DNA of 64,000 nucleotides from Corallincola holothuriorum (GTDB lineage: Bacteria > Pseudomonadota > Gammaproteobacteria > Enterobacterales > Neiellaceae), in assembly GCF_003336225.1 (NCBI RefSeq), contig NZ_QPID01000013.1, positions 1 through 64,000 on the forward strand, written 5' to 3'. Numbering within the stretch: the first letter of the stretch is position 1; every line of letters starts with the position of its first letter. Position numbers and translations under genes: made by a program. The notes beneath the pieces are model-generated. The model had not been told where the DNA came from. It saw nothing but the letters and a program-made list of their open reading frames with translations, and did not search any database. Of this stretch, positions 8,446-17,130 are shown piece after piece.

Positions 8446-9114
8446 TTAGCTATTACTTACTTTTAATCCTGCGGCAGTCGCTATGGGTGCCAGAACCAAA
8501 GCACCGACGAAAAACGCAGTCAAAATCGCTAATTGGCCATTGTATGGCATATTCAAACCCGCAGCATCTATCGCCGACGTAGCAAAAATTAACACTGGGA
8601 TATAGAGCGGCAAAATCAGCAAACTCACCAACACGCCGCCGCGACCAATCCCAACCGTTAATGCCACACCAATAGCGCCGAGCAGGCTCAATGCTGGTGT
8701 GCCGATCAATAACGTCAACACCACAGCTTCAAACGTGTTGAAATCTAACCCCAGCAGCACTGCCAGCAAGGGTGACAGCAAAACGATAGGCAGACCGGTT
8801 AACAGCCAATGGGCAGTGACTTTCGCCAACACCATAATGCTGGCGGGAATCGGCAACAACAGCATCTGTTCCAGCGTACCATCGAGAAAATCATCCCGGA
8901 ACAGACGCTCCAAGGCCAACATAGAGGCCAACAAAGCCGCTACCCAAACAATTCCAGGGGCCATACGTAGCAACAGATTTGGCTCAGGCCCGATACCAAG
9001 GGGAAACAGCGTGACGACAATCAAGTAAAACAACAGCGGGTTGATAATATCCGCTTTACGTCGCAGGGCGATTTTTAACTCACGGCCGATAAGATAACGG
9101 TAGGTCGCTAACAA
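8446..9114 (-). CDS. ccmB: Heme exporter ABC permease CcmB
   Basis: CcmB is the membrane partner of the CcmA ATPase; the CcmAB module drives release of holo-CcmE. I place the start at a TTG (9112-9114), one base after the ccmA stop (TAA-G-TTG). A GGTGGGG tract lies upstream in the ccmA tail. This gives 222 residues, close to the 220 of E. coli CcmB, beginning LLATYRYLIGRELK. A longer frame from a TTG at 9183 would overlap ccmA by 68 bp and adds residues that do not look like CcmB; a GTG at 9129 is another option. The body is typical: NPLLFYLIVVTLFPLGIGPE, ALERLFRDD, and six hydrophobic segments. Confidence 0.93.
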   Translation of the reverse strand: MLATYRYLIGRELKIALRRKADIINPLLFYLIVVTLFPLGIGPEPNLLLRMAPGIVWVAALLASMLALERLFRDDFLDGTLEQMLLLPIPASIMVLAKVTAHWLLTGLPIVLLSPLLAVLLGLDFNTFEAVVLTLLIGTPALSLLGAIGVALTVGIGRGGVLVSLLILPLYIPVLIFATSAIDAAGLNMPYNGQLAILTAFFVGALVLAPIATAAGLKVSNS

Positions 9115-9115
9115 C

Positions 9116-9808
9116 TTATTGCACCCCACCTGAAACGAGTACTTGCTGAGGGGCCGGTTCAGATCCTGTTCCCGCCCCGGCAACGTCTTCCACAGAGCTG
9201 CCCAGCATCAAACGACGAACCGGCACCGTTGGCATGTGCAACTCTTGATGGGAGGTCATAATGATTGCACCGCCTTGCTGCAGGTGGGCGGCAAAGTGTT
9301 GTTGCAAGCCTGCAACACCTTGCTTGTCCAATGAAGTAAATGGCTCATCTAAGATCCACAACTTGGCACTGCTAAGCCACAACCGTGCCAAAGCAATACG
9401 ACGCTGCTGTCCAGCACTTAGCTTACCGGCAGGCATATCCTCATAGCCGGCCAAACCAACTAAAGCCAACATCTGCCACAATGACGCATCCACTTTTGCC
9501 GGGGCGACCTGTTGGTAGAACTCTAAATTCTCCAACGGCGTCATCTCTTGTTTGATGCCTGCTTTATGGCCAAGATACAATAACTGGGAAAAGTAACCTT
9601 CACGATCGCTGTCAATCGCTTCGCCGTTAAACAGAATACGTCCTTGCTGCGGTTGCGATAACGCTGCGAGAATGCGCAACAAACTGGTTTTTCCTGCACC
9701 ATTAGGGCCTTCGATCTGCAATAACTCACCACTACCCACAGCAAGATCAAGTGACTGAAACAGTAACCTATCGTCTCTTATACAGCAGAGCCCCGTCGCT
9801 TCCAGCAT
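9116..9808 (-). CDS. ccmA: Heme exporter ABC ATPase CcmA
   Basis: CcmA is the cytoplasmic ATPase that powers release of heme-loaded CcmE from CcmC. The 230-residue product shows Walker A GPNGAGKTS (34-42), the ABC signature LSAGQQRRIALARL, Walker B LWILDEPF and a switch histidine in IIMTSHQ. It is the first gene of the ccm operon. The C-terminal tail beyond about residue 205 is longer and less conserved and runs directly into the ccmB start. Confidence 0.96.
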   Translation of the reverse strand: MLEATGLCCIRDDRLLFQSLDLAVGSGELLQIEGPNGAGKTSLLRILAALSQPQQGRILFNGEAIDSDREGYFSQLLYLGHKAGIKQEMTPLENLEFYQQVAPAKVDASLWQMLALVGLAGYEDMPAGKLSAGQQRRIALARLWLSSAKLWILDEPFTSLDKQGVAGLQQHFAAHLQQGGAIIMTSHQELHMPTVPVRRLMLGSSVEDVAGAGTGSEPAPQQVLVSGGVQ

Positions 9809-9849
9809 TACTCAGAGTTATCCCAGTTAAGAATTAAAAATCCCACCCG

Positions 9850-9877
9850 ATGTTAACACAGCCCGTACCGGTAACAA
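9850..9877 (-). promoter_or_regulatory. Possible σ70 promoter of the ccm operon
   Basis: On the minus strand TTGTTA (9872-9877) and TAACAT (9850-9855) are separated by 16 bases, 42 bp before the ccmA start. The fit to consensus is moderate. No other element in the 171-bp gap to the divergent FliK-like gene is better. Confidence 0.35.
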
Positions 9878-9979
9878 GGCTACAAAATGTATGGACATTA
9901 AGGAGTGAAAACGTCGTCACAGTCAAACTGCAAATAACCGATCATTGCTCTTACTTCACAAGCACACTAGGCTAGCGAT

Positions 9980-12295
9980 ATGAGTAATGAGATCCCACCA
10001 TCGCCGCCCCAATCAAGCAAGCTGTCAGCATCCGCTGCGGCTCTTGGCCTTGGCGATAATCAGGCTGGGATCGCCTCCAATAGCGCTAAACTGGCCAACG
10101 GCACCTATCTAGCGACCGGCGCGTTAAGTTACCAGCAGGGTCAATGGCAACTAACAACATCAGCCAACTCAGCAGCAGCCACAGGCCACGGCCAATCGAC
10201 CGCAACCAACAACGAAAAACCATTACCCCTGCCCGGCAATACAAACCTGCCCGCACCGATTAAACAAGCGCTGCAATCAGCCACGCAACAACTGGTAAGT
10301 TCAAATGCTGGCAATCCAGCACTGACAGCAACACCGGGGCAGCTTCAAGCCACACTGGCGGTCAATATTGAAATCAAAGTCACTGGCCAGCAGGTCACTG
10401 TAACACTGCAACTTCCGGCACAAGCAGGACAAGTTGTGCTGCCATTAACGCTGACGGATAAACAAGCACAGAGCTTACTCAATCAACTCAACCAAGGTGC
10501 CCAAAGTGTCGGCTATCAACGGCCCAGCCTCCACCCGACGCTTCAGCAGCCAATGCAGGGGCAACCCTCAGGACAGAACCCACAGCAAGGCATTCTCTCT
10601 TCACTTTCTCCGGCACAACTAAAAACCCTTGCCAGCATGTTTACCGTCACGCAAGCCGACCAACGTTGGCAAGTAACGATGAATCAAATCACCACGGTAC
10701 TGCCTCCGGCAGCCCAGGCGCAGTTACCAGCAACACTCCCTCTCGCCCCCGAGTCTGCAACATCACTGCCGAAAGTGGAGATAGCAAACGTAGCGGTGAT
10801 GCCAGCAAAAACCGTAGGCGAGGCGCTTAAGCAGATTGCAGTGTCATTACGCTGGCAGCAGCCGAGTCAACCTGTGGCACAATTTCAGTTAGCCAAAGAA
10901 CTGGCAGGCGCACTGCTAGGAACGGAGGCCAAAGCCCAGCAATTGAACCTCCCCTTGCAAACAAACCGCGATGGTGGGATCGCAATCCAACTGCCTAACG
11001 GTCAGGCGCAACCTCTGCCCAAAGAGCTCCAAGCACAACTTACCGGTCTCGCCGTTTTACCTAAGCAACTGACGATCGTAAAAACCAGCAATGGTTATCA
11101 GGTAAGTTGGCCAACGCCCCCCACGGCAGGCCAACCGGGACACTCACAAAGCCACCAGATCAATGACAACTCTCAATTAGGCAGAGAGTTGGCAAAATTG
11201 CTGATCTTAACGTCTGCCATACCGCGCACCGACAAGCCTCTACTGAACAACGCCCAACCGGGACAGATCACCTTGTCTCAGCAGGCGGGAACGCCACCAC
11301 CTAAGCAGGCTTCAGCAACGCCAGAGCTAAGCAGCGCCCAAGTGGCTAGCTTGAAACAGCTACTGCCCCTGCTATCGCAAGGCGTAAAGCCTTTAGACAG
11401 CGCACTGACGAACCTACAAAAAATGGTTAATGAACTAACAACACCTAGCCAGCCATTACCCGCTGATGGCGCACAGAAAATAGCGGGTTCGGGGGCAACG
11501 GAGCTGGCCAACGGCATCAAAGCACTGACGGAGCAGTTTCTTCAACAGGCGCCTAAAACCAGCGAGGTGAAACCGGAGCAAGTGCAGCAATGGATCCGGT
11601 CGCAATTACTATTTCAACCTTTCTCACCACAACTAATGGCGATGACCTTAGCGACACTGCAGGGCGGTAGTCCGATGGCCGCGCCTGCCAATGATTCGTT
11701 AGGGCTACTGATGAATCTGCTGTTTTCAGGGAAGCTATCCACCTTATTGAATAAAACAGCGGTTAAGGCTGGTGCTACAGGTCGTTCGTTTGAACAACGG
11801 CTGTCCGGCAATTCACTTCCGGCCCGACAACTGCAGGGGTTACAACAAAGCGTTGGTCAGATAGCCCAACAAACACAGCTATTTCAGGCGCAGAGCAGCG
11901 AACAAGCAAGTGGCTCCCCCAGCTATTTTTCCCTGCCAATCAACGAAGGGGGTCTATTTAAGCAAGTTGAAGGGCGCATAGATCCGCCCCGCGATGAAGA
12001 TAATAAAGACAATCCAAATCAGGATGAAAAACTAAAGAACTGGCAGCTGACATTAAAACTGGATGTGGGTGAACATGGCGCGCTCATGGCGCAAGCCAGA
12101 CTGCATGAGCAACAACTAAAGCTGCGTTTAGTCGCTAGTAAAGGCGGACTAAAACGACTAGTCGACAGCCACCTTTCAACACTCGACACCCGTCTACAAC
12201 AAATCGGGTTTAATACAGAGATCGCCAGTAAACAAGGCACCGTTCCTGCCACCTTGTTGCCAAAAGAGCACCAGCTGATCGCGGTGCAGGTATGA
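9980..12295 (+). CDS. FliK-like protein with C-terminal Flg_hook-type domain
   Basis: A 771-residue protein, very rich in Gln, Ala, Pro and Thr through about residue 640. It ends in a short folded region (about 685-771) that looks like the FliK hook-length control C-terminal domain: alternating hydrophobics in WQLTLKLDVGEHGALMAQ, then an amphipathic helix LKRLVDSHLSTLDTRLQQIG. FliK proteins are secreted rulers whose C-terminus contacts FlhB to switch export specificity. A separate fliK lies in the fli operon (32485-34182), so this would be a second FliK-type protein. It is followed 15 bp later by a gene for an FlhB C-terminal-domain-like protein, which supports a paired role. I recall this pair next to cheW in other polar-flagellated gammaproteobacteria. 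Function is inferred, not shown. No signal peptide or membrane helix is seen. Confidence 0.75.
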   Translation: MSNEIPPSPPQSSKLSASAAALGLGDNQAGIASNSAKLANGTYLATGALSYQQGQWQLTTSANSAAATGHGQSTATNNEKPLPLPGNTNLPAPIKQALQSATQQLVSSNAGNPALTATPGQLQATLAVNIEIKVTGQQVTVTLQLPAQAGQVVLPLTLTDKQAQSLLNQLNQGAQSVGYQRPSLHPTLQQPMQGQPSGQNPQQGILSSLSPAQLKTLASMFTVTQADQRWQVTMNQITTVLPPAAQAQLPATLPLAPESATSLPKVEIANVAVMPAKTVGEALKQIAVSLRWQQPSQPVAQFQLAKELAGALLGTEAKAQQLNLPLQTNRDGGIAIQLPNGQAQPLPKELQAQLTGLAVLPKQLTIVKTSNGYQVSWPTPPTAGQPGHSQSHQINDNSQLGRELAKLLILTSAIPRTDKPLLNNAQPGQITLSQQAGTPPPKQASATPELSSAQVASLKQLLPLLSQGVKPLDSALTNLQKMVNELTTPSQPLPADGAQKIAGSGATELANGIKALTEQFLQQAPKTSEVKPEQVQQWIRSQLLFQPFSPQLMAMTLATLQGGSPMAAPANDSLGLLMNLLFSGKLSTLLNKTAVKAGATGRSFEQRLSGNSLPARQLQGLQQSVGQIAQQTQLFQAQSSEQASGSPSYFSLPINEGGLFKQVEGRIDPPRDEDNKDNPNQDEKLKNWQLTLKLDVGEHGALMAQARLHEQQLKLRLVASKGGLKRLVDSHLSTLDTRLQQIGFNTEIASKQGTVPATLLPKEHQLIAVQV

Positions 12296-12310
12296 CAGGA
12301 GATTTAATCC

Positions 12311-12655
12311 ATGAGTGAAGATGAAAGCTACGAGGAGTTACCTACTGAGCAGCCCGCAACCAAGCAGCTCGAAGCGATCGCGCTCGGGTTTGATGGCAAC
12401 CAGGCCCCAGAAGTGCTTGCCAAAGGGTATGGGTTACTGGCAGAAGAGATCATCAACGAAGCGCAAGCCCACGGCATTCATATTCATCAGGACCCAGCGC
12501 TGGCGGCCTTTCTGCAAAAAATCGAATTAGGAGAGGAGATCCCAAAGGAACTGTTCACCGTGATCGCTGAACTGATCGCGTTTAGTTATCTACTGCAGGG
12601 TAAAATGCCGGAGTTTTGGAAAACAGCTGGCGGCGGCATCGGCGCCAAAGTCTAA
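12311..12655 (+). CDS. FhlB-like protein (FlhB C-terminal domain homolog)
   Basis: A 114-residue soluble protein matching the cytoplasmic C-terminal part of FlhB/YscU export-switch proteins but without membrane helices. The stretch GFDGNQAPEVLAKGYG aligns with the segment after the NPTH cleavage site. It continues with EIINEAQAHGIHIHQDPAL, and LGEEIPKELFTVIAELIAF is the classic end of FlhB. The NPTH motif is absent. Standalone FhlB/YlqH proteins can replace the FlhB C-terminal fragment in some bacteria. AGGAG lies 9 bases before the ATG, and the gene follows the FliK-like gene closely, so they are co-transcribed. It converges on the DUF2802-like gene, 28 bp away. Confidence 0.8.
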   Translation: MSEDESYEELPTEQPATKQLEAIALGFDGNQAPEVLAKGYGLLAEEIINEAQAHGIHIHQDPALAAFLQKIELGEEIPKELFTVIAELIAFSYLLQGKMPEFWKTAGGGIGAKV

Positions 12656-12683
12656 TAGAACAGAGCGCTGTTGGCAGTACTAT

Positions 12684-13091
12684 TTAGCTGGTGGTTTTAT
12701 TGCGGTGAAGAGTAAATAGCAGCTCCGCTTCAGCCCGAGGCAACTCACATTCAGTCATTACCTCTTCTAGATCGGCCCCGAGCGATACCATTTTCATCGC
12801 TCGGTTATACAGTCGATTCTCTGGGTCATTGAGCGCCATGGCTTCTTGCTTTTCAGCCGTTTCTAGCACCTCTTGTTCCAGTAGCTTCACTCGCTTAACC
12901 ACGCCTAACGCACCAGCGCGGATCTCATGCAGCTCCTGTCGCACTTCATAGAGCTGCTGTTCTGCATTGTCTCGGTCTGATTCCAGTATCTGCATCCGCT
13001 CATTCACGCCATGCAGCCACCACCAAACGCCCACAGCAAAAACTACAGGCATCAAAACAGATAGTACCAGCGCTAATTCAGCAAGGGTCAT
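12684..13091 (-). CDS. DUF2802-like membrane protein at the end of the chemotaxis operon
   Basis: A 135-residue protein with one N-terminal membrane helix (about residues 4-25), then a charged coiled coil (about 30-85) and a small C-terminal region EVMTECELPRAEAELLF. The latter looks like a helix-turn-helix-like motif seen in DUF2802 proteins, which lie beside cheW in many polar-flagellated gammaproteobacteria. The ATG at 13091 is preferred because it starts directly before the membrane helix. A TTG at 13109 would add MSDDDC with no evident ribosome site. It follows cheW by 27 bp. No molecular function is known to me. Confidence 0.8.
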   Translation of the reverse strand: MTLAELALVLSVLMPVVFAVGVWWWLHGVNERMQILESDRDNAEQQLYEVRQELHEIRAGALGVVKRVKLLEQEVLETAEKQEAMALNDPENRLYNRAMKMVSLGADLEEVMTECELPRAEAELLFTLHRNKTTS

Positions 13092-13118
13092 GCAATCATC
13101 ATCCGACAAGCAGCCAGC

Positions 13119-13598
13119 TTAGAAGCCGTGCAGATCTTCCCACTCTTCATCGGTCAATAACTTGTTGAGATCAACCAAGATAAGCAGTTCGCCATCACGA
13201 TTTGAAACACCCTGAATAAACTTGGCGCTCTCTTCAGTACCGACATTTGGTGCCGTATCAATCTCAGACGATCTGAGATAAACCACTTCAGCAACACTGT
13301 CGACCAAAATACCGATGACCAGCTTTTCCGCTTCAATAATCACAATACGGCTATTATCAGTCAGCTCTGCTGGCGGCAAACCAAATCGCGACCTGGTATC
13401 GATCACGGTAACCACATTACCGCGCAAATTGATAATACCCAATACGTAGTCTGGAGCACCGGGTACAGGGGCGATTTCGGTATAACGCAAAACCTCCTGA
13501 ACCTGCATTACATTAATGCCGTAGGTTTCATTTTCCAGTCGGAAAGTCACCCACTGCAACACTGCATCATCACTCTGGGTATTACGCTCTTCAGCCAT
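13119..13598 (-). CDS. cheW: Chemotaxis coupling protein CheW
   Basis: CheW links methyl-accepting receptors to CheA in the chemosensory array. The 159-residue product is a single CheW domain: WVTFRLENETYGINVMQVQEV, then IAPVPGAPDYVLGIINLRGNVVTVID (the receptor-binding Arg is within INLRG), and VDSVAEVV. It lies 59 bp downstream of the ParP-like gene and upstream of the DUF2802-like gene. Length is normal. Confidence 0.96.
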   Translation of the reverse strand: MAEERNTQSDDAVLQWVTFRLENETYGINVMQVQEVLRYTEIAPVPGAPDYVLGIINLRGNVVTVIDTRSRFGLPPAELTDNSRIVIIEAEKLVIGILVDSVAEVVYLRSSEIDTAPNVGTEESAKFIQGVSNRDGELLILVDLNKLLTDEEWEDLHGF

Positions 13599-13657
13599 TA
13601 GTTACGCTCCTACGCTTCTAAGCTAATGCTTAATAGACTATCCACCGAGTCTTAAAC

Positions 13658-14608
13658 TCAGCTTTCTAGCCCCTTATCTAGCAGGGAAATTAATTGTTCA
13701 ACATCCAATAATGCACACATACGGTCTATGGCCATCCCTGCTAACCAAGGACGTTTACCACGCTCTGTACGCCACTTGATACCCTCTTGAGATAATGGCT
13801 CTGCGGTGACAATGTTTTCCACAGCCAAACCCCAAGGCGAACTATCAAGCATTATAAGATATTGATAGTTTAGGTGCTCTGCCAATTTCTTATTGTATTT
13901 CTCTGGCATGACCCACATCGCAGTATCTACCACATTGTGCTTCTCTCCGCGGACGTTCATCACACCTTTGAACCACGAAGGCTTGCCAATCAACTTGTGG
14001 ATCCGCCCTATCTGCATGATCCCCCCTAGCTGTTTAAGAGGAACAGCCAGGGTTAAACCTGCCACTTCAAAGAACAGAGTCTGAAATTCACTATCGTTGA
14101 GTGGACTATCCACCTTAGTTGGCGGAATAATCGTTTCCGTTAGCTGGTCTAAACCAGATTCGGCCAACAGGTTTTTCAACCCTTGCAGCTCAGGATCGGT
14201 TGCTATCGTTAGTGGCTCAGCTGGCGCGCTTTCGATCACCGCTGCAGGCTTCGCAGGTTCTTCGATAACCCAATCCTGGATCTCTTCTGGCAACTCCTTA
14301 ACCGGCTTTTCAGCTGACGTATCAGCTGTCGTCAATGATGCCAAAGGAGAAGCCGTATGTTGGGCGACCTGCTTCAGTAAATCTTCTACCGGCTGCGCCT
14401 GGCGCACCAAGGTTGATGTCTCAACATCAGGTCGCTCTGGCTGTATCTTAGCTTGAGGCTGCAACGACGAAGTGGTTGAGCGAGATAAAACATGCGCTGC
14501 TTCCACCGGTTCTTTTGGCATCACCTCTACCGCGCCATCATCCTCATGCAGCATAGCGCCAAAGTACTCTGCCATGGTGCGCTCTGTAGCGCTGAGGAAA
14601 TCCTTCAT
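13658..14608 (-). CDS. ParP-like CheW-domain protein
   Basis: A 316-residue protein with a low-complexity Glu/Pro/Ala-rich N-terminal half (about 1-170) and a degenerate C-terminal CheW domain (about 170-310; GLTLAVPLKQLGGIMQIG, GVMNVRGEKHNVVD). This is the layout of ParP, whose C-terminal domain in Vibrio binds both CheA and ParC and holds the chemosensory array at the old pole. The ATGA overlap with the ParC-like gene and the cheW gene downstream give the expected parC-parP-cheW order. The conserved N-terminal end MKDFLSATERTMAEYFGAML may be a further interaction motif. Confidence 0.85.
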   Translation of the reverse strand: MKDFLSATERTMAEYFGAMLHEDDGAVEVMPKEPVEAAHVLSRSTTSSLQPQAKIQPERPDVETSTLVRQAQPVEDLLKQVAQHTASPLASLTTADTSAEKPVKELPEEIQDWVIEEPAKPAAVIESAPAEPLTIATDPELQGLKNLLAESGLDQLTETIIPPTKVDSPLNDSEFQTLFFEVAGLTLAVPLKQLGGIMQIGRIHKLIGKPSWFKGVMNVRGEKHNVVDTAMWVMPEKYNKKLAEHLNYQYLIMLDSSPWGLAVENIVTAEPLSQEGIKWRTERGKRPWLAGMAIDRMCALLDVEQLISLLDKGLES

Positions 14609-15396
14609 GGCATATCCTGGGAGGCGGTACCCACCTGCTGCAGGTAATTCAGCAGGGTTTTATAGGCAATCACGCCGCGAGAGTGTGGCGTGTGCATGCT
14701 GGGTGGTCGATGATGCAGGCTAGAATCACGAAACTTGGTGTCAATAGGAATAGCCCCATTCCACACTTCATTGGGATGTCGCTGCTTTAAGTGCTCCAGC
14801 GCCTGCAATGAGGCGCGGGTACGCTTGTCGTACATGGTTGGTACGATGGTTGACTTAAATTGATTGTCACAACTGCGCTGCATGATCTCCATAGTGCGAA
14901 CCATGCGCTCCAAGCCCTTTAAGGCAAGAAACTCAGTCTGCACTGGGATCAAAATACGATCACAGGCAGCAAGTGCATTTACCATTAGCACCCCCAGTAC
15001 AGGCGGGCAATCAATCAGTGCATAATCATATTGGTCTTCCACTAAAGACAGAGCGCGCCTTAGCACTAACCCCATTCCGTCTTGCTGACCAAATTTTCGG
15101 TCTAGTGTCGCCAGCGCCATGGTCGCAGGCAGTAAGTCGATCCCTTCAAACGGGGTTTTTAAACGTGCAGCTTCAACCATTTCACGCTTAACAGCACGGC
15201 CAGCAAGAAACAGATCATAGGTGGTTATATCCAGAGATTCGGCATCAATTCCTAGGTAATAGGTCAATGAAGCATGGGGATCAGTATCGATAAGCAGCAC
15301 ATTGTGACCCCGCTCAGCCAGGATCCCAGCGAGAGTGATCGCAGTCGTTGTTTTACCAACGCCGCCTTTTTGATTTGCGATTGTCCAGATCTTCAA
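14605..15396 (-). CDS. parC: ParC-like ParA/MinD-type ATPase for chemotaxis array placement
   Basis: A ParA-family ATPase of about 263 residues: deviant Walker A NQKGGVGKTTT near the start, LLIDTDPH, and YALIDCPP as Walker B. In Vibrio, ParC brings chemosensory arrays to the pole through ParP and the polar landmark HubP. The start is set at TTG 15396 because GGGAG lies 8 bases upstream and the protein then begins MKIWTIANQKGG, as in relatives. A TTG at 15411 lacks a correctly spaced site. It overlaps the ParP-like gene by 4 bp and follows motD by 31 bp. Chromosomal ParA is unlikely since no parB neighbour exists. Confidence 0.88.
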   Translation of the reverse strand: MKIWTIANQKGGVGKTTTAITLAGILAERGHNVLLIDTDPHASLTYYLGIDAESLDITTYDLFLAGRAVKREMVEAARLKTPFEGIDLLPATMALATLDRKFGQQDGMGLVLRRALSLVEDQYDYALIDCPPVLGVLMVNALAACDRILIPVQTEFLALKGLERMVRTMEIMQRSCDNQFKSTIVPTMYDKRTRASLQALEHLKQRHPNEVWNGAIPIDTKFRDSSLHHRPPSMHTPHSRGVIAYKTLLNYLQQVGTASQDMP

Positions 15397-15427
15397 TCTG
15401 ACTACTCCCAACCTTACCTAATTCTGT

Positions 15428-16384
15428 TCAATCATCACGCGTGGTAATACGCAATGCGCCGTTCGGTAGCCGAATAAAGCGTATCTTGCTACGTTTTTCA
15501 TCGCTCTGAGTATCCGCCGCTGGCGTATCTGCACCTTGCGTATCCATATCATCGTCCGCTATGAGAATTTCATTAGCGATTTGGATCTCAGGAGTCCAGG
15601 CATACTTAGAGACAGCAATCACTACGCGACGATTTTCCGCTCTCCCCCGCGCCGTATCATTCGATACTTTTGGCTGATAAGGGCCATAAGCTTCTATCGC
15701 CAGCCTTTCAGGATCCAGTTGCTGCTCCAACAAGCGCAGCACTGATGTAGCCCGAGCAACAGATAATTCCCAATTGGAAGAGAACTGTTCGTTACGAATT
15801 GGCTGATCATCAGTGAATCCCCTCACTCGAATATAGTTGGCCGATTGAGAAAGTGTATCAGAGATGGAGGAGAGCACAGGCTGAGCATTCGGGCCTAAAC
15901 CGGCAGAGCCACTGGCAAATAACAAGCCACTGCGCAGCTCTAAGATCAACCAGTCGCCATCTATCTCAACATCAGCTAAGCCACTTTCAACCACGGGAAG
16001 TAGCGCTTCGTTTAACTGGTTTTCCAATTCACTCAGTGGCGTACCGGTGCGCTGTTTGTCCAGCGTTGTCAGCTCAGTGTCGGCGTCAACCAACTTTGAC
16101 CCTTTAGCATCAACTAAGCTCTCACCATAGAGAGGGGTATCTGCATGCTTCGATTCATCTAGCAGTCCTTCACCAGGTACACCTGTGCCAGGATCTTTTT
16201 GCTGACTGAAAACTTCACCCAGCTTATCGGATAGCTGTTCAAACTTTTCGTTATTAATCATTGCCATCGCATAGAGCACAACAAAGAAGGCAAACATTAG
16301 CGTCATGTAATCGGCGTAGGAAACCAACCAACGATCTAAGTTTTCATGGTCTTCGGTAAGGTGGCGACGACGATAACGATACAT
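15428..16384 (-). CDS. motD: Flagellar motor stator protein MotD (MotB family)
   Basis: A 318-residue MotB-type stator subunit. It has a basic N-terminus, one membrane helix with the proton-channel aspartate in SYADYMTLMFAFFVV (D25), and a plug and linker. The C-terminal OmpA-like peptidoglycan-binding domain contains VRGFTDDQPIRNEQFSSNWELSVARA. With motC it would form a stator ring. The position between cheB and parC matches the MotCD stator of Pseudomonas rather than the separately located PomAB of Vibrio. Ion specificity (H+ or Na+) cannot be read with confidence. The 60-residue tail after about residue 250 is acidic and variable. Confidence 0.9.
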   Translation of the reverse strand: MYRYRRRHLTEDHENLDRWLVSYADYMTLMFAFFVVLYAMAMINNEKFEQLSDKLGEVFSQQKDPGTGVPGEGLLDESKHADTPLYGESLVDAKGSKLVDADTELTTLDKQRTGTPLSELENQLNEALLPVVESGLADVEIDGDWLILELRSGLLFASGSAGLGPNAQPVLSSISDTLSQSANYIRVRGFTDDQPIRNEQFSSNWELSVARATSVLRLLEQQLDPERLAIEAYGPYQPKVSNDTARGRAENRRVVIAVSKYAWTPEIQIANEILIADDDMDTQGADTPAADTQSDEKRSKIRFIRLPNGALRITTRDD

Positions 16385-16386
16385 AA

Positions 16387-17130
16387 TCAGCGCGGAACAA
16401 AGGCGAGTAACCGATGTTCTATCCGATGTGGATTCTCTCCCTGAGCAAGCGCCAGGATCCCCTCCACTACCATCTCTTTGCCTAACACTTGCGAATGCAC
16501 CAAAGCACGTATCTTATTGGCGATCGGCAGAAAGAGGATGTTAGCGAAACCCACGCCATATATTGTGGCAACAAACGCTGTTGCGATCCCTTTGCCAAGT
16601 TCGTTCGGATCAGAAAGAAACGTCATGGCCTGAATCAAACCCAAAACAGCACCGATAATGCCGATAGTGGGGCTATAACCTCCCATAGATTCAAACACTT
16701 TGGCAGAACGTAACATATGCTCTCGATACAAAATAATCTCGGTATCCATCGCGTCACGGATCACTTCAGGCTCTTCTCCATCAATCAACATAATCAATGC
16801 TTTACGAGTAAAAGGATCCGATTCTTTCGATAAAGCATCTTCCAGTGCTAAGAAGCCCTTTTGCCGTGCGACTTCGGACCAAGCAAGCAGCTGAGAAACA
16901 AGACGTGGATGCTGCTCTGGCGGTGGAAGGATCATCCACTTTAGCAAAACAAAGGAGTGTACAAATTGTCGCCATGGCGTTTGGATCATCACCGCACCCA
17001 AGGTGCCACCAAAGACGATTAAGAAAGCAGGCCCGTGGAGCAATGACAATGCACTGCCACCTTCCCATACCTGTCCGCCAATAATGGCAACCAGCGCAAC
17101 AACAAACCCAACAAGGGTGAGTTTATCCAT
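16387..17130 (-). CDS. motC: Flagellar motor stator protein MotC (MotA family)
   Basis: A 247-residue MotA/TolQ/ExbB-type protein. It has helices at about residues 3-20 and 33-50, a cytoplasmic loop with the charged segment that faces FliG (about 85-140), and two later helices ([38 protein letters not shown], about 150-205). It pairs with motD 2 bp downstream. The ATG overlaps the cheB stop by 8 bp. It probably forms an accessory or main stator; other stator genes outside the window cannot be excluded. Confidence 0.92.
   Translation of the reverse strand: MDKLTLVGFVVALVAIIGGQVWEGGSALSLLHGPAFLIVFGGTLGAVMIQTPWRQFVHSFVLLKWMILPPPEQHPRLVSQLLAWSEVARQKGFLALEDALSKESDPFTRKALIMLIDGEEPEVIRDAMDTEIILYREHMLRSAKVFESMGGYSPTIGIIGAVLGLIQAMTFLSDPNELGKGIATAFVATIYGVGFANILFLPIANKIRALVHSQVLGKEMVVEGILALAQGENPHRIEHRLLAFVPR

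Noticed and set aside
8446-9183. Long ccmB frame from 9183
   Set aside because: It overlaps ccmA by 68 bp, and the extra residues do not look like CcmB; the TTG at 9114 gives family length.
12656-12683. Terminator between the FhlB-like and DUF2802-like genes
   Set aside because: The 28-bp gap has only a weak, short inverted repeat and no T-run.
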